A DNA stretch of 64,000 bases, taken from the NCBI GenBank assembly GCA_944323055.1, contig CALUQZ010000007.1, positions 1-64,000 of the forward strand, written 5' to 3'. The notes beneath the pieces were generated by a model. That model was not told where the DNA came from. It saw nothing but the letters and a program-made list of their open reading frames with translations, and did no database searches. The stretch comes from an uncultured Acholeplasmatales bacterium. GTDB lineage: Bacteria > Bacillota_I > Bacilli_A > Acholeplasmatales > Anaeroplasmataceae. The position numbers were made by a program, and so were the translations under genes. Below, one piece after another: positions 13,029-23,147 of the stretch. How positions within the stretch are numbered: position 1 is the stretch's first letter; each line of letters opens with the position of its first letter.

Positions 13029-13797
13029 AACGCACTTAAAAAGATATTTATTTTTATCTTTAATTTATCTACTCATAATAATATCAACTACTACTATTTT
13101 TTTAAGCTTATATAACAACTATTTATTAAATAAAGATAATTTGATATCTATTTACAATAATATATCACCTCTATCATTAAATATTTTAAAAATTAGTTAT
13201 TTAAGTTTTGATAATATATTATATTATTATGTAATATATTTAAATGTCGGTATATTCTTTTATTTACTTTTAGCTAGCCATCTAGCTATTAAAACTATTA
13301 ATGAAGATAATAAATATATTAATATTTTTATTACTAAACCTTTTTCTAAAGGTACATATTTAAAGAAAAAAATATCTTTAGCTATCTTTTCTTTATTTAT
13401 TGTAAATTTGATCATATATACTTATTTAATTATCTACTTTTCTTTTTATAATTTAAAGCAACTTTATTTGGTTTTATTTTTAATACAACTAGCTTTATTT
13501 TTAACTAGTATAACTACTTATTCTATCACTTTAGCAATTACCTCATTTATCAAAAATAAAAACTTTTCTATTTTATTGGCTTTAGGCCTATTAGCTTTAT
13601 TTTTAATAATCTCTATAATATATAAAATAACTAATTTTTCCCTTTTATCTTATATTTGTCCTTTATGTTATTTCGATTATATTAGTATTTTAGATAATAC
13701 TAATCTATCACTTAATTACTTAGCTAGTATTATTATATTTACGGTTTTTGGTCTAAATCTAGCTATTTGTGAATATGGAAGTGAAAAATATGTATAA
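13018..13797 (+). CDS. ABC-2 type transporter permease
   Basis: This 259-residue, strongly hydrophobic protein has about six predicted membrane helices and a short basic N-terminus. It overlaps the ATPase gene by 11 bases and has an excellent RBS (AGGAGGTCTTTTAAATG). The ITKPFSKGTYL segment between helices resembles the ABC-2 permease cytoplasmic loop. It is very AT-rich, like its partners. The substrate cannot be deduced. Confidence 0.85.
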   Translation: MIYKTHLKRYLFLSLIYLLIIISTTTIFLSLYNNYLLNKDNLISIYNNISPLSLNILKISYLSFDNILYYYVIYLNVGIFFYLLLASHLAIKTINEDNKYINIFITKPFSKGTYLKKKISLAIFSLFIVNLIIYTYLIIYFSFYNLKQLYLVLFLIQLALFLTSITTYSITLAITSFIKNKNFSILLALGLLALFLIISIIYKITNFSLLSYICPLCYFDYISILDNTNLSLNYLASIIIFTVFGLNLAICEYGSEKYV

Positions 13798-14488
13798 AAG
13801 ATTGTTTTTTAAAAATATAATACTAACCTCAATTTTATCTATAATATTAATCATATTTATAAGTTTAACTATCAGTTTAAACTACAATACGCAAGTAGAT
13901 GAAACTGCCTATACGCATTATCTAAATTTACCATTTTATTTTAAACTTATATTTATTACTTTTATTCCTATTTTTAGTGATTATAACTATTTATATCAAT
14001 TCATAATGTTATATTTTTTGTTAATTATAAGCATCTATACTATTTATTTAGCTAAAAGAAAAAAAGAAAGTAATATCTTACTTCCTATTAGTAAAGTAAA
14101 ACAAACTAGCTACTTATTTTTAGCTAATTATCTACCTTTATTAATTGTAATATTAATTAGTTTTCTAACTTTATTAATAACTAGTATTTGTTGTTATAAA
14201 CAATTTCATATTACAAATATCATTGGTTTAATTAATACTATATTATATAGCTTTATATTATTTATTAGCTTTTATCAAAATGATAAAGAATCTAAATTGT
14301 TTAAATGGTTTAAATTAATCATATTAATATATTCAATTATATTATTTATTTTAAATATCAATTTTAGTAATCTATATTATTTTTCACCTTTTAATATTTT
14401 AATTGAAGCTAATAATAGTTTTTTAGCTATTATATTATTTATAATATTAAGTATCTTATTTAGTATATTTAAAATATTAAAAATATAA
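13790..14488 (+). CDS. Second ABC-2 type permease-like membrane protein
   Basis: This 232-residue membrane protein has about six hydrophobic helices. The start chosen is ATG 13790, preceded by GGAAGTGAAAAAT and overlapping the previous stop by eight bases. A GTG at 13769 would add seven residues but has no RBS. LAKRKKESNILLPISKVKQ resembles the loop of ABC-2 permeases, suggesting a heteromeric exporter with the preceding gene. The operon ends at a long hairpin. Confidence 0.78.
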   Translation: MYKRLFFKNIILTSILSIILIIFISLTISLNYNTQVDETAYTHYLNLPFYFKLIFITFIPIFSDYNYLYQFIMLYFLLIISIYTIYLAKRKKESNILLPISKVKQTSYLFLANYLPLLIVILISFLTLLITSICCYKQFHITNIIGLINTILYSFILFISFYQNDKESKLFKWFKLIILIYSIILFILNINFSNLYYFSPFNILIEANNSFLAIILFIILSILFSIFKILKI

Positions 14489-14546
14489 AAAATGTCTTGT
14501 ATTAAAAGTCTATAAACTTAGGGGCTTTTTTCTACAAGACATTTTT
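14488..14546. terminator. Long bidirectional hairpin between convergent genes
   Basis: AAAAATGTCTTGTA (14488-14501) and TACAAGACATTTTT (14533-14546) pair perfectly over 14 bases. The 31-base loop can form an inner stem, AAAAGTC with GGCTTTT. T-runs follow on both strands, suiting termination of the plus-strand ABC operon and the minus-strand ECF gene. Confidence 0.75.
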
Positions 14547-14558
14547 CTGTTTTATCTT

Positions 14559-15089
14559 TTAATTTATAATATCTGATAATAAATATTTTTTAAATAGTAT
14601 ATATAGATTAGGGATTATAATTAATTGGATAATAATACCTGGAATAGCTGTTATAAAAGATAAAGTCACCCAAGTAGTTAAATTATAATTTCCAACTTGA
14701 AAAATAAAGGCATTTGTCAAGCCAGAAATAACACGACCAATAAACATCGTAATAATTAAAGATATGTAAATATTAATATATAGATATTTAGTTCTAATTA
14801 ATTTAAGCAAAATAGGACATATAGTTGCATAAGTAACTAGTTCTAAAGTCATACCTGGTAAAACAGTAATATTAGGCATATTAGTCCATAAAAACGATAA
14901 AATAGGCACACATAAAGCAATTGCTAAACCATAAATAGGACCTAAAGCTAAACCACCTAATATAATAGGTAAATGCATAGGTAAAAAGATATTTCCACCA
15001 CTAGGAATATTGTGAAAAATAAATGGCAATAAAAGACCTATAGCTATAAATAAAGCTGTTAATACAAGCTTTTTTATTTGTTTATTCAA
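14559..15089 (-). CDS. ECF transporter S component
   Basis: This 176-residue integral membrane protein has about six helices and an Arg/Lys-rich start. The segment LPMHLPIILGGLALGPIYG followed by PGMTLELVTYA is typical of the ECF_trnsprt (DUF3816) group of substrate-binding S components, which work with a shared EcfA-EcfA'-EcfT energy module. That module is not in the window. The vitamin or metabolite bound cannot be read from the sequence. It overlaps the end of nfo by eight bases. Confidence 0.85.
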   Translation of the reverse strand: MNKQIKKLVLTALFIAIGLLLPFIFHNIPSGGNIFLPMHLPIILGGLALGPIYGLAIALCVPILSFLWTNMPNITVLPGMTLELVTYATICPILLKLIRTKYLYINIYISLIITMFIGRVISGLTNAFIFQVGNYNLTTWVTLSFITAIPGIIIQLIIIPNLYILFKKYLLSDIIN

Positions 15090-15918
15090 GATAGTTTTCC
15101 TTTAGAAAAGCTATTTCTTCTTTATAACCTAAAAGAGTTTCATGAGGTGTTTCTAAATACATTGGTAATTTTTTTAAAGCTTTATGATTAATGATTTTAA
15201 TAAAAGTATCTAAACCTATATACCCTTGACCTAAAGGGGCATGCCTATCTTTAAATGATTTAAAAGGCATTTTTGAATCATTTAGATGTAAAGCTTTAAG
15301 TTTATCAAGTCCTATTATTTTGTCAAATTCTATTAAAACACCATCTAAATCATTAACTATATCATATCCAGCAGCAAATACATGACAAGTATCTAGGCAA
15401 ACACCAAATTTATCTTTTAAAATTAATTTATCTAATATAGCTCTAATTTCTTGAAAACTTCTGCCAATATCACTGCCTTTGCCAGCCATTAACTCTAATA
15501 GAATTAAGCCATTATAATCTGGTTTAACTACATCATTTAAGGTATTAGCTATTAATTCAATTCCTTCATCTACCCCTTGCCCGACATGGGCGCCAGGATG
15601 CATATTATACATAAAATATCCATAGCTTGACATTCTTTTTAAATCTGCCTCTAAAATCATTTTAGCTAATTCTCTAACTCTTTCGTCTTTACTACAACAG
15701 TTTAAAGTGTAAGGCGCATGACATAAAGGAGGAAATAAATTATTTTCTTGATTATATTTTAAAAATTCTTGATAATCTTTTTCATCAAATTCTTTTTGTT
15801 TAAATCCTTGAGGATTACGACTAAAGAATTGAAATGTATTACCATTAATACTTACTGTTTCTTTACTTGCATTTAATAAACCTTTACTAATTGATAAATG
15901 ACAACCTATTTTTAACAT
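15082..15918 (-). CDS. nfo: Deoxyribonuclease IV (AP endonuclease)
   Basis: Endonuclease IV cleaves at abasic sites in base excision repair with a three-metal zinc centre in a TIM barrel. The 278-residue length is typical. Visible motifs are GCHLSISKG at the start, HAPYTLN, LLELMAGKGSDIG, CLDTCHVFAAGYD, LHLNDSK and DRHAPLGQGYIG, which carry the His, Glu and Asp metal ligands. It sits in the abcF-pcrA-pncB operon, nine bases after the P-loop kinase gene. Confidence 0.96.
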   Translation of the reverse strand: MLKIGCHLSISKGLLNASKETVSINGNTFQFFSRNPQGFKQKEFDEKDYQEFLKYNQENNLFPPLCHAPYTLNCCSKDERVRELAKMILEADLKRMSSYGYFMYNMHPGAHVGQGVDEGIELIANTLNDVVKPDYNGLILLELMAGKGSDIGRSFQEIRAILDKLILKDKFGVCLDTCHVFAAGYDIVNDLDGVLIEFDKIIGLDKLKALHLNDSKMPFKSFKDRHAPLGQGYIGLDTFIKIINHKALKKLPMYLETPHETLLGYKEEIAFLKENYLE

Positions 15919-15926
15919 ATATACCC

Positions 15927-16481
15927 CTATTTATTTAAGAAATCTCTAATCTTTTGTTTCAAACTATTATCTTGTTGATATGTAAAATCTGATGCGTCTA
16001 TATTAATAACAGCAAAATCTTTAAAATCATTATTTCTATCTTCATTTACATACATAACAAACTTATTTAAATCTGTCAAATTAGCAGATTGATGAACTTT
16101 ATGACGACCTTCATTTTTGATCCTATTGACAAATCTATTATAAATGATCTCATCTTGAGCTCTTAAATTTAAAACTAAAACAGAAGCCTTATCTTTTATT
16201 ATATCATATAAAATATCTATGTTTTTTTGATGAAAATTAGCTTCTAAAATAATACTTTTATTAATATTTAACATTTGTTTTAAAACATAAAACATAATAG
16301 ATATACTAGCATCAGATAATTTTAAGTTAGTCATACGATCTGTAAAACCTATAGTATCTGCTAATATTTCTTTAATATTGTCTTTATTTAAAACTAAAAG
16401 GTTAAATTCAGAGGCTAATATTTGTGAGAAAGTTGATTTACCTGTAGCTAAATCACCTGTAATTAATATAATTTTAGTCAT
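15927..16481 (-). CDS. P-loop kinase-like protein
   Basis: This 184-residue protein opens with MTKIILITGDLATGKSTFSQ, a Walker A motif of the AAA_33/zeta-like kinase group. ILEANFHQ in the middle and NRIKNEGRHKVHQ later fit a nucleoside-kinase-like lid. Substrate is unknown. Its ATG overlaps the stop of pncB by one base (TAATG), so it is co-translated with NAD salvage, but no direct link is demonstrated. Confidence 0.8.
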   Translation of the reverse strand: MTKIILITGDLATGKSTFSQILASEFNLLVLNKDNIKEILADTIGFTDRMTNLKLSDASISIMFYVLKQMLNINKSIILEANFHQKNIDILYDIIKDKASVLVLNLRAQDEIIYNRFVNRIKNEGRHKVHQSANLTDLNKFVMYVNEDRNNDFKDFAVINIDASDFTYQQDNSLKQKIRDFLNK

Positions 16482-17926
16482 TATTCTTCAATTTCTTCTA
16501 ACATTTTATGCTTTAAATTTGATAATTTTTTAGTTAAGTCTACATAATAGGTTTGCGGATATTCAAAACGTTTAACTTCTTCCCAAATAGTCTTAAATTC
16601 TTCTACTGAATAAGCTCTTATTTCTTCTAAAGTCGGAAGTTGATAAACCAATTTACCTTTTTTAAAAATAGGTTCTAACAAAGGCTTTAGTGTATAAGTA
16701 CCGGCTTTAAATGTTTTATTTTTCCAAGTATTCATTTGATGATAAATTGTTAAATCTTCATCTTCTGATAATTTTTCTTTATGTAAGCTTATTACATCAG
16801 CTACAGCCATTTTTGTTTCTTTATCATAAATACGATATAAATCTTTATACCCAGGATTAGTTATTTTTTCAACATTTTCACTACGCTTAATTTTAGGAAT
16901 GGCTCTATTATTAACATAAATACTAGATAGTTTATAAACACCACCAAATACAGGTGTCGTTTTTGAACATATTAAGTTTTCACCAACACCCATAGAATCT
17001 ATTTTAGCACCCTGTTTTAATAAAGAAGCTATTAAATATTCATCTAAACTATTAGAAATGACAATAGTACAATCATGCATATTAGCATTATCTAATGCTT
17101 TTCTAATTTTTTTAGATAAATAGGCCATATCTCCTGAGTCTATTCTAACCCCTTTTAAGCGATATCCTTTAGGCTCTAATTCTTCTTTAGCAGCTTTAAT
17201 AGCGTTAGGTAAACCAGATTTTAATGTGTCATAAGTATCTAACAATAAAACAGCATTATTAGGATAAGTTCTACAATAAGCTTTAAATGCATCTAATTCA
17301 GTTTCAAAAGATTGGACAAAAGAATGGGCCATAGTACCTAAAGCTGGCATACCAAATTCTTTTCCTGCATATGTTGTAGCTGTACCTACTACTCCACCAA
17401 TATAAGCGGCACGAGCACCATAGATAGCAGCATCAAAATTATGAGATCTACGAGCCCCAAATTCCATGATAGCACGTCCCTCAGCAGCCTCAACAATGCG
17501 GTGAGCTTTAGTAGCTATCATAGTTTGGTGATTGATGCATAGTAATAAAGCTGTTTCTAATAATTGAGCTTCTATAATATTTCCTTTAACTCTAATAATT
17601 GGCTCATTAGGAAAAACAGGTGTTCCTTCTTTAATAGCATAAATATCACCTTTAAATTTAAAATTAGCTAAATAATTTAAAAAATCTTCACTAAACTGTT
17701 TAGTACTTCTTAAATATGAAATATCATCTTTATTAAATTTAAAACGTTTAACAAAATCAATAACTTGTTCAAGCCCGGCACAAATTGAGTAACCGGCGTT
17801 ATCTGGATTTTTACGATAAAACAAATCAAATGTAACAACTTCTTCTGTTTTACCCTCATTAAAATATACTTGTGACATAGTAAGTTCATAAAAATCCATT
17901 ACTAATGTCAAATCACGATTATCCAT
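16481..17926 (-). CDS. pncB: Nicotinate phosphoribosyltransferase
   Basis: PncB makes nicotinate mononucleotide from nicotinate and PRPP in NAD salvage. The 481-residue length matches the longer Firmicutes form. Motifs include MDFYELTMSQVYF at the N-terminus, the central MEFGARRSHNFDAA, and VRIDSGDMAYLSKKIRK around the phosphate-binding strand. The RBS AGAAAGAAGTTGAAAAA lies just before the ATG. It follows pcrA after 24 bases in the same operon. Confidence 0.95.
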   Translation of the reverse strand: MDNRDLTLVMDFYELTMSQVYFNEGKTEEVVTFDLFYRKNPDNAGYSICAGLEQVIDFVKRFKFNKDDISYLRSTKQFSEDFLNYLANFKFKGDIYAIKEGTPVFPNEPIIRVKGNIIEAQLLETALLLCINHQTMIATKAHRIVEAAEGRAIMEFGARRSHNFDAAIYGARAAYIGGVVGTATTYAGKEFGMPALGTMAHSFVQSFETELDAFKAYCRTYPNNAVLLLDTYDTLKSGLPNAIKAAKEELEPKGYRLKGVRIDSGDMAYLSKKIRKALDNANMHDCTIVISNSLDEYLIASLLKQGAKIDSMGVGENLICSKTTPVFGGVYKLSSIYVNNRAIPKIKRSENVEKITNPGYKDLYRIYDKETKMAVADVISLHKEKLSEDEDLTIYHQMNTWKNKTFKAGTYTLKPLLEPIFKKGKLVYQLPTLEEIRAYSVEEFKTIWEEVKRFEYPQTYYVDLTKKLSNLKHKMLEEIEE

Positions 17927-17950
17927 TTTTTCAACTTCTTTCTTTACTAT

Positions 17951-20050
17951 CTATAATTTTTTTATTGCTTTATGATTAGGATTTAACGTTTTAATACCAT
18001 AAGGAATCATAAAAGCTACTTTAATAATATCTTTATTAGCCTCTACAACTAATCCTTTACCAAAAACATCATGGCTAATTTCATCACCAACTTTAAATGG
18101 TAGTTCATCTTTTTTATCTTTAATATTTGCTTTATAAACTAATGTTTTATTTTGATTTGTATATCTAGGCTTTATTTTAGGCAATAACTCCATTTCTTTA
18201 ATAAAGCGACTAGGCATATGAAAATCATCTCTACCATACATGAATCTCTTTTTAGCAGCTGTTATATATAATCTTTCTCTAGCTCTAGTAATACCAACAT
18301 AACAAATACGTCTTTCTTCTTCTAAATCTTCATTAGAAAAGGCATTTACACTAGGGAAAATTCCTTCTTCCATAGCCACCATAAAAACAACTTTAAACTC
18401 TAAACCTTTAGCCTGATGAAAAGACATCAATTTAATTACTTCATCACTATCTTTTTTATTATCTGTATCAGTTCTTAAACTTAAATCTTGCAATAAACCA
18501 GCTAACACAGCCTCATTGTTACCTTTATAAGTATCTAAAGCCTCTTTTAAAACCGATCTAAACTCATTTATATTTTCAATTCTTTCTTCTTCATCATTAT
18601 CTTTTAAAGATTTAAGATAATTTGATTTATCTAAAACTAAATCATAAAAATCACCTAAAGGAACTTCATTAACTGATTTAGCTAAACTTAAAATCATATC
18701 TCTAAAACTATTTAAACTATTATTGTTAATATAATTTATAGCCTCAAATAAAGAAATTTTGTTTTGATTAGATATATAATCTAATTTCTCTAAAGTAGTA
18801 GAACCAATCTTTCTTTTAGGTTCATTAACTATTCTTAAAAAAGATATATTATCGTTTTGATTTAAAATAAGTCTTAAATAAGCAACTACATCTTTAACTT
18901 CTTTCCGACTAAAGAAAGAAAAACCACCATAAATAACATATGGAATTTTAGCTTTAATTAAAACATCTTCGAAATTTCTAGAGATGTAATTAGCTCTATA
19001 CATAATTGCAAAATCTTTATACTCATATCCTTTTTCTCTTAATTCTAAAATTTTATTTAAAACAAAATCAGCTTCTTCTTTATTATCATCAAACATCTGG
19101 TAATAAGGTCTAACACTATCTATTTGTTTAGTAAATAAAACTTTACCAATACGTGCATTATTATTTTTAATAACTTTGTTAGCTAAATCTAAAATAGCTT
19201 TAGTACTACGATAATTTTCTTCTAATAATACTAATTTAGTTAAAGGAAAAACATTTTTAAACTTAGCTATATTAGATACTAAAGCTCCCCTAAAGGAATA
19301 AATTGACTGATCTTCATCACCAACAACAAAAATATTTTGGTTGTTCATAGCTAGAAGATAAATTAAATCAAATTGTATTTTATTAGTATCTTGAAATTCA
19401 TCTACTAAAATATAATTAAATTTATCTTGATATTTATTTAAAATATCAGCATTATTTTTAAATAATTCAACTGTTTTAATTAGCAAGTCATCAAAATCAA
19501 AAGCATTATTTTCACATAAATACTTATCATACTCCGTTTTAACTTTATTAAATATTTTAAGCCTATAAGGATCTTCGATATTAAAATCAGCTAAATTCTT
19601 AGATTTAGATATATCTGTTCTAATTGTTTGTGGTTTAATATCATCACCTATATCTAATTTTTTAAAAATCTTCTTAACTATCTTTAATGAATCTTCATCA
19701 TCTAATATTTGAAAATTAGAGGTATAAGTAAGACCAAGATGAGCTGCTTCAGCACGTAATACCCTTGCACAAAAACTATGGAATGTAGAAACCCACATAA
19801 ACTTAGTATCTATACCTAACAAATTAGCTATTCTTTCTTTCATTTCTAAAGCCGCTTTATTAGTGAATGTAACAGCTAAAACGCTATAAGGACTTACTCC
19901 CATTTGTTCAATGATATAAGCTATCCTTCTTGTTAAAACGCGTGTTTTTCCTGAACCGGCCCCTGCCATAACCATAACCGGACCTTCCGTTTGCAACACA
20001 GCCTCTTTTTGAGCATCATTTAAATCTTTTAACAAATCCATTCTATTCAC
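17951..20050 (-). CDS. pcrA: ATP-dependent DNA helicase PcrA (UvrD family)
   Basis: PcrA is a superfamily 1 3'-5' helicase used in repair and rolling-circle replication. The 699-residue protein shows the Q motif and LNDAQKEAVLQTEGP start, Walker A AGAGSGKT near residue 30, motif II VDEFQDTN and motif III VGDEDQSIYSFRGA. Motif IV follows as EENYRSTKAIL and motif VI as VGITRARERLY. The C-terminal tail ends in the PcrA/UvrD interaction region (GDEISHDVFGKGLV). It overlaps abcF by eight bases. Confidence 0.97.
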   Translation of the reverse strand: MNRMDLLKDLNDAQKEAVLQTEGPVMVMAGAGSGKTRVLTRRIAYIIEQMGVSPYSVLAVTFTNKAALEMKERIANLLGIDTKFMWVSTFHSFCARVLRAEAAHLGLTYTSNFQILDDEDSLKIVKKIFKKLDIGDDIKPQTIRTDISKSKNLADFNIEDPYRLKIFNKVKTEYDKYLCENNAFDFDDLLIKTVELFKNNADILNKYQDKFNYILVDEFQDTNKIQFDLIYLLAMNNQNIFVVGDEDQSIYSFRGALVSNIAKFKNVFPLTKLVLLEENYRSTKAILDLANKVIKNNNARIGKVLFTKQIDSVRPYYQMFDDNKEEADFVLNKILELREKGYEYKDFAIMYRANYISRNFEDVLIKAKIPYVIYGGFSFFSRKEVKDVVAYLRLILNQNDNISFLRIVNEPKRKIGSTTLEKLDYISNQNKISLFEAINYINNNSLNSFRDMILSLAKSVNEVPLGDFYDLVLDKSNYLKSLKDNDEEERIENINEFRSVLKEALDTYKGNNEAVLAGLLQDLSLRTDTDNKKDSDEVIKLMSFHQAKGLEFKVVFMVAMEEGIFPSVNAFSNEDLEEERRICYVGITRARERLYITAAKKRFMYGRDDFHMPSRFIKEMELLPKIKPRYTNQNKTLVYKANIKDKKDELPFKVGDEISHDVFGKGLVVEANKDIIKVAFMIPYGIKTLNPNHKAIKKL

Positions 20051-21614
20051 CTATGAATTCTTCATATGTTTGATACTTATCGATGATAGTGCCATCTTTA
20101 GCAAAATAAATAATGCGATTAGCTACTGTTTCTAATAATTCAGCGTCATGACTTGAAAAAATTATATTACCTTTAAAAGCTGTTAAACCATTATTTAAGG
20201 CCGTAATTGATTCTAAATCTAAATGATTAGTTGGATCTTCTAACAACAATACATTAGGCCCTTCTAACATCATTTTAGCTAAATTACATCTAATCTTTTC
20301 CCCACCTGATAAAACATTAGCTTTCTTCAAACTTTCTTCTCCACTAAACAACATTCTACCAAGCCATGACCTAATAAAAGATTCAGCTTGTTCATCTTTT
20401 GAATATTGTCTTAACCAATCTACTAAATTTAAATCATTATCAAACAAATCTTTATTATCTTGTAATAAATAAGAAACTTCAGTTGTTATACCCCATTTAA
20501 AATTGCCTTCATAATTTAAATCTTTCCCTAATAATATTTTAAATAAAGCTTCAATAATTTGTGAATTTTCGGCTAATAAAGCTATTTTATCACCTTTATT
20601 AACTGAAAATGTTAGATTAGAAAATAAACCTGGCTTACTTAAATTATTAACAAACAATATATCATTACCAACTTCTCTGTTAGGTTTAAATCCAACATAA
20701 GGATAACGTCTACTAGATGGTTCAAGATTGTTTAATTCAATTTTATCTAATAACTTTTTCCGCGATGTAGCTTGTCGTGATTTAGATTTATTAGCACTAA
20801 AGCGTTCGATAAAAGCTTTAAGTTCTTTTATTTTTTGTTCAGCTTTCTTATTTTCATCCTTCATTTGAGCTAATAATAATTGACTTGATTCATACCAAAA
20901 CTCATAATTACCAACATATAATTTAATCTTACCATAGTCAACATCACAAATATGTGTACAAACATTATTTAAAAAATGGCGATCATGGGAAACTACTAAT
21001 ACTGTATTAGGAAAATTAAGTAAAAAAATTTCTAGCCATCTAACTGCTTTATAATCTAAATTGTTAGTAGGCTCATCTAAAAGTAAAACATCAGGATTGC
21101 CAAATAAAGCTTGAGCCAATAATACTTTTACTTTTATTTTAGCATCAATATTTTCCATTTTTTCATAAAATAAATTAGATTCTACCCCTAAACCAGCTAA
21201 TAATGTTTCAGCATCACTTTCGGCTTCCCAACCTCCTAATGCGGCAAACTCACCTTCTAATTCAGCTAAAATCATACCATCTTCATCAGTAAAATTTTCT
21301 TTTGTGTAATATTTTTCTTTTTCATTTTTAATACGCATCAATTCTTTATGCCCTAATAAAACAGTTTCTATTACATTATAATCATTATATTTATTTTGAT
21401 CTTGAGCTAAAATAGACATTCTCGCATTAGGAGCTAAATAAACTTCACCATTAGTTGGTTCAATTTCTTTAGCTAATAACTTTAAAAAAGTCGACTTACC
21501 AGCCCCATTAGCTCCAATAATTCCATAACAATTACCATTAGTAAAAGTTAAATTAACATCTTTAAATAAAGTTCTACTACCATATTGTAACCCTAAATTT
21601 ATAACCTGTAACAT
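20043..21614 (-). CDS. ABC-F family ATP-binding protein
   Basis: This 523-residue soluble protein has two ABC domains and no membrane segments. Walker A1 is GANGAGKSTFLKLL near residue 36. The linker contains the basic helix LKAFIERFSANKSKSRQATS. The second domain keeps LSGGEKIRCNLAKMM but has the weak P-loop LLAENSQIIEALFK, typical of the YkpA/YbiT branch. ABC-F proteins act on the ribosome E site; the exact role here is unknown. A promoter lies 30 bases upstream. Confidence 0.93.
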   Translation of the reverse strand: MLQVINLGLQYGSRTLFKDVNLTFTNGNCYGIIGANGAGKSTFLKLLAKEIEPTNGEVYLAPNARMSILAQDQNKYNDYNVIETVLLGHKELMRIKNEKEKYYTKENFTDEDGMILAELEGEFAALGGWEAESDAETLLAGLGVESNLFYEKMENIDAKIKVKVLLAQALFGNPDVLLLDEPTNNLDYKAVRWLEIFLLNFPNTVLVVSHDRHFLNNVCTHICDVDYGKIKLYVGNYEFWYESSQLLLAQMKDENKKAEQKIKELKAFIERFSANKSKSRQATSRKKLLDKIELNNLEPSSRRYPYVGFKPNREVGNDILFVNNLSKPGLFSNLTFSVNKGDKIALLAENSQIIEALFKILLGKDLNYEGNFKWGITTEVSYLLQDNKDLFDNDLNLVDWLRQYSKDEQAESFIRSWLGRMLFSGEESLKKANVLSGGEKIRCNLAKMMLEGPNVLLLEDPTNHLDLESITALNNGLTAFKGNIIFSSHDAELLETVANRIIYFAKDGTIIDKYQTYEEFIGE

Positions 21615-21643
21615 GTTATCATTCCTTTAAAAATAATCAATAA

Positions 21644-21672
21644 ATTATACCATACAATATATTCATAGTAAA
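21644..21672 (-). promoter_or_regulatory. Promoter of the abcF-pcrA-pncB operon
   Basis: -35 TTTACT (21667-21672), 17-base spacer, -10 TATAAT (21644-21649), about 30 bases upstream of the abcF ATG. It is divergent from the DUF2130 promoter. Confidence 0.65.
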
Positions 21673-21697
21673 ATAAAACTAACTTCTTTTTATTGCC

Positions 21698-21726
21698 TTT
21701 ACTCTTATTTAAATAAATGTTATAAT
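21698..21726 (+). promoter_or_regulatory. Promoter of the DUF2130-pcp pair
   Basis: -35 TTTACT (21698-21703), 17-base spacer, -10 TATAAT (21721-21726), followed by RBS GAGGT and the ATG at 21746. It has the same box pair and spacing as the divergent abcF promoter. Confidence 0.65.
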
Positions 21727-21745
21727 AACCAGTGAGGTTGATAAT

Positions 21746-23140
21746 ATGAAAGTAAAAGCACAAATTATTAATGAAACTACTTTAGAATTGCTAGAAGATG
21801 CTAAAAATGGTGATTATATTGATTTAAAAGATTTAGTTAAAGTTGATACCTCTTTTCTTAATAAAAAAATTGAGGAAGAAGCTACTGCTATCTATCAAAA
21901 AAATCTAAATGAAAAATATGAATTAGAAATTAAGGCATATAAACATACTCAAGAAACTAAAATAAATGAGTTAGAAGCTAAATATAAAGATAATATTAAT
22001 AATCTAACTAAAGAATTTGAATTAAAAATAAGAGACTTAAATAATGAATTAAATAATAAAAATACTATTCTTGAACACAAAGTTAAAGATAAAGAAAATG
22101 AATTAAAACTAAAATATACTGAACAAATTACTAAATTAGAGTTATCTAATCAAGCAAAAGATAATATATTAGAACAAAAAGTTAATGAATTAAATAGAGA
22201 ATATAGTTTTAAAATAAAAGAATTAAATGATAAAATTAAAAATCTAACTGAATCTAAAGATTTAGAACTTGAAAATCAAAAATTAATAATAGAACAAAAT
22301 TATAATAACAAAATTACTAATTTAAATAATGATATAACTAATCTAAAAAATGAACTTAATAATGCTAAATTAGCTAAATCTAGTTTAAATATCAAAAAAA
22401 TAGGTGAACAATTAGAAAACTGGTGTAATGAAGAATATTTAAATTATGCCGTAGTTGGTTTTAAAAACTGTACTTGGGAAAAAGATAATACAGCTATTAG
22501 AGAAGATGATGATAAAAAAGCGACTAAAGCTGATTATATTTTTAAAGTCTATTTAGATAATAAAAAAGAAACATTATTAACAAGTGTTTGTTGTGAGATG
22601 AAAAATGAAGATCCAATGAGTAAAAATAAAAAGAAAAACAGTGATCATTACAACAAATTAAATGTAGATAGAAACAAAAAAGGCTGTGAATATGCCCTTT
22701 TAATATCAGAACTAGAATGGGATAGCGATAACGATGCACCTATTAAAGTAGTTAACGAATATGAAAAAATGTATATGGTAAGGCCTCAATATTTTATTGC
22801 TTTTTTAGGTATTATTTATAGTTTAGCCGAAAAATATCGTGATATTTTACTTGCTAAAGAATCTGAAGAATTAGCTTTAAAAGACAAAAAGGAATTAGCT
22901 ACCGAATTTGATGAATTACTCAATACTTATATTAATAAACCAATTGAAGGACTTGAGAAAAAAGTTAATGAAATATTAAAACAAAGTCAAATTATTACTA
23001 CTGCTAATCAAAAAATTATTGATAGTTGTAATGAGATTATTAATAAGACTATTATTACTATTAAGGAAAAGATTAATACTTTAGATATTAAAAAAATGCC
23101 TAAATTCTATAAGAGCTTAGACAAAGTGAATAATATGTAG
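21746..23140 (+). CDS. DUF2130 coiled-coil/nuclease-like protein
   Basis: This 464-residue protein matches the DUF2130 (COG4487) family. Residues ~45-215 are a long charged coiled coil. A globular domain from ~220 contains GEQLENWCNEEYLN, KADYIFKVYLDN and SVCCEMKNEDP. The D-(x)n-ExK pattern suggests a PD-(D/E)XK nuclease-type fold similar in plan to RmuC. The final ~60 residues are again helical. Its biological role is unknown; a DNA-processing function is an inference. Confidence 0.85.
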   Translation: MKVKAQIINETTLELLEDAKNGDYIDLKDLVKVDTSFLNKKIEEEATAIYQKNLNEKYELEIKAYKHTQETKINELEAKYKDNINNLTKEFELKIRDLNNELNNKNTILEHKVKDKENELKLKYTEQITKLELSNQAKDNILEQKVNELNREYSFKIKELNDKIKNLTESKDLELENQKLIIEQNYNNKITNLNNDITNLKNELNNAKLAKSSLNIKKIGEQLENWCNEEYLNYAVVGFKNCTWEKDNTAIREDDDKKATKADYIFKVYLDNKKETLLTSVCCEMKNEDPMSKNKKKNSDHYNKLNVDRNKKGCEYALLISELEWDSDNDAPIKVVNEYEKMYMVRPQYFIAFLGIIYSLAEKYRDILLAKESEELALKDKKELATEFDELLNTYINKPIEGLEKKVNEILKQSQIITTANQKIIDSCNEIINKTIITIKEKINTLDIKKMPKFYKSLDKVNNM

Positions 23141-23147
23141 GTTAAAG

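Noticed and set aside
22542-22739. 65-residue minus-strand ORF inside the DUF2130 gene
   Set aside because: It is antisense to a well-supported coding region and has no RBS or recognisable motif.
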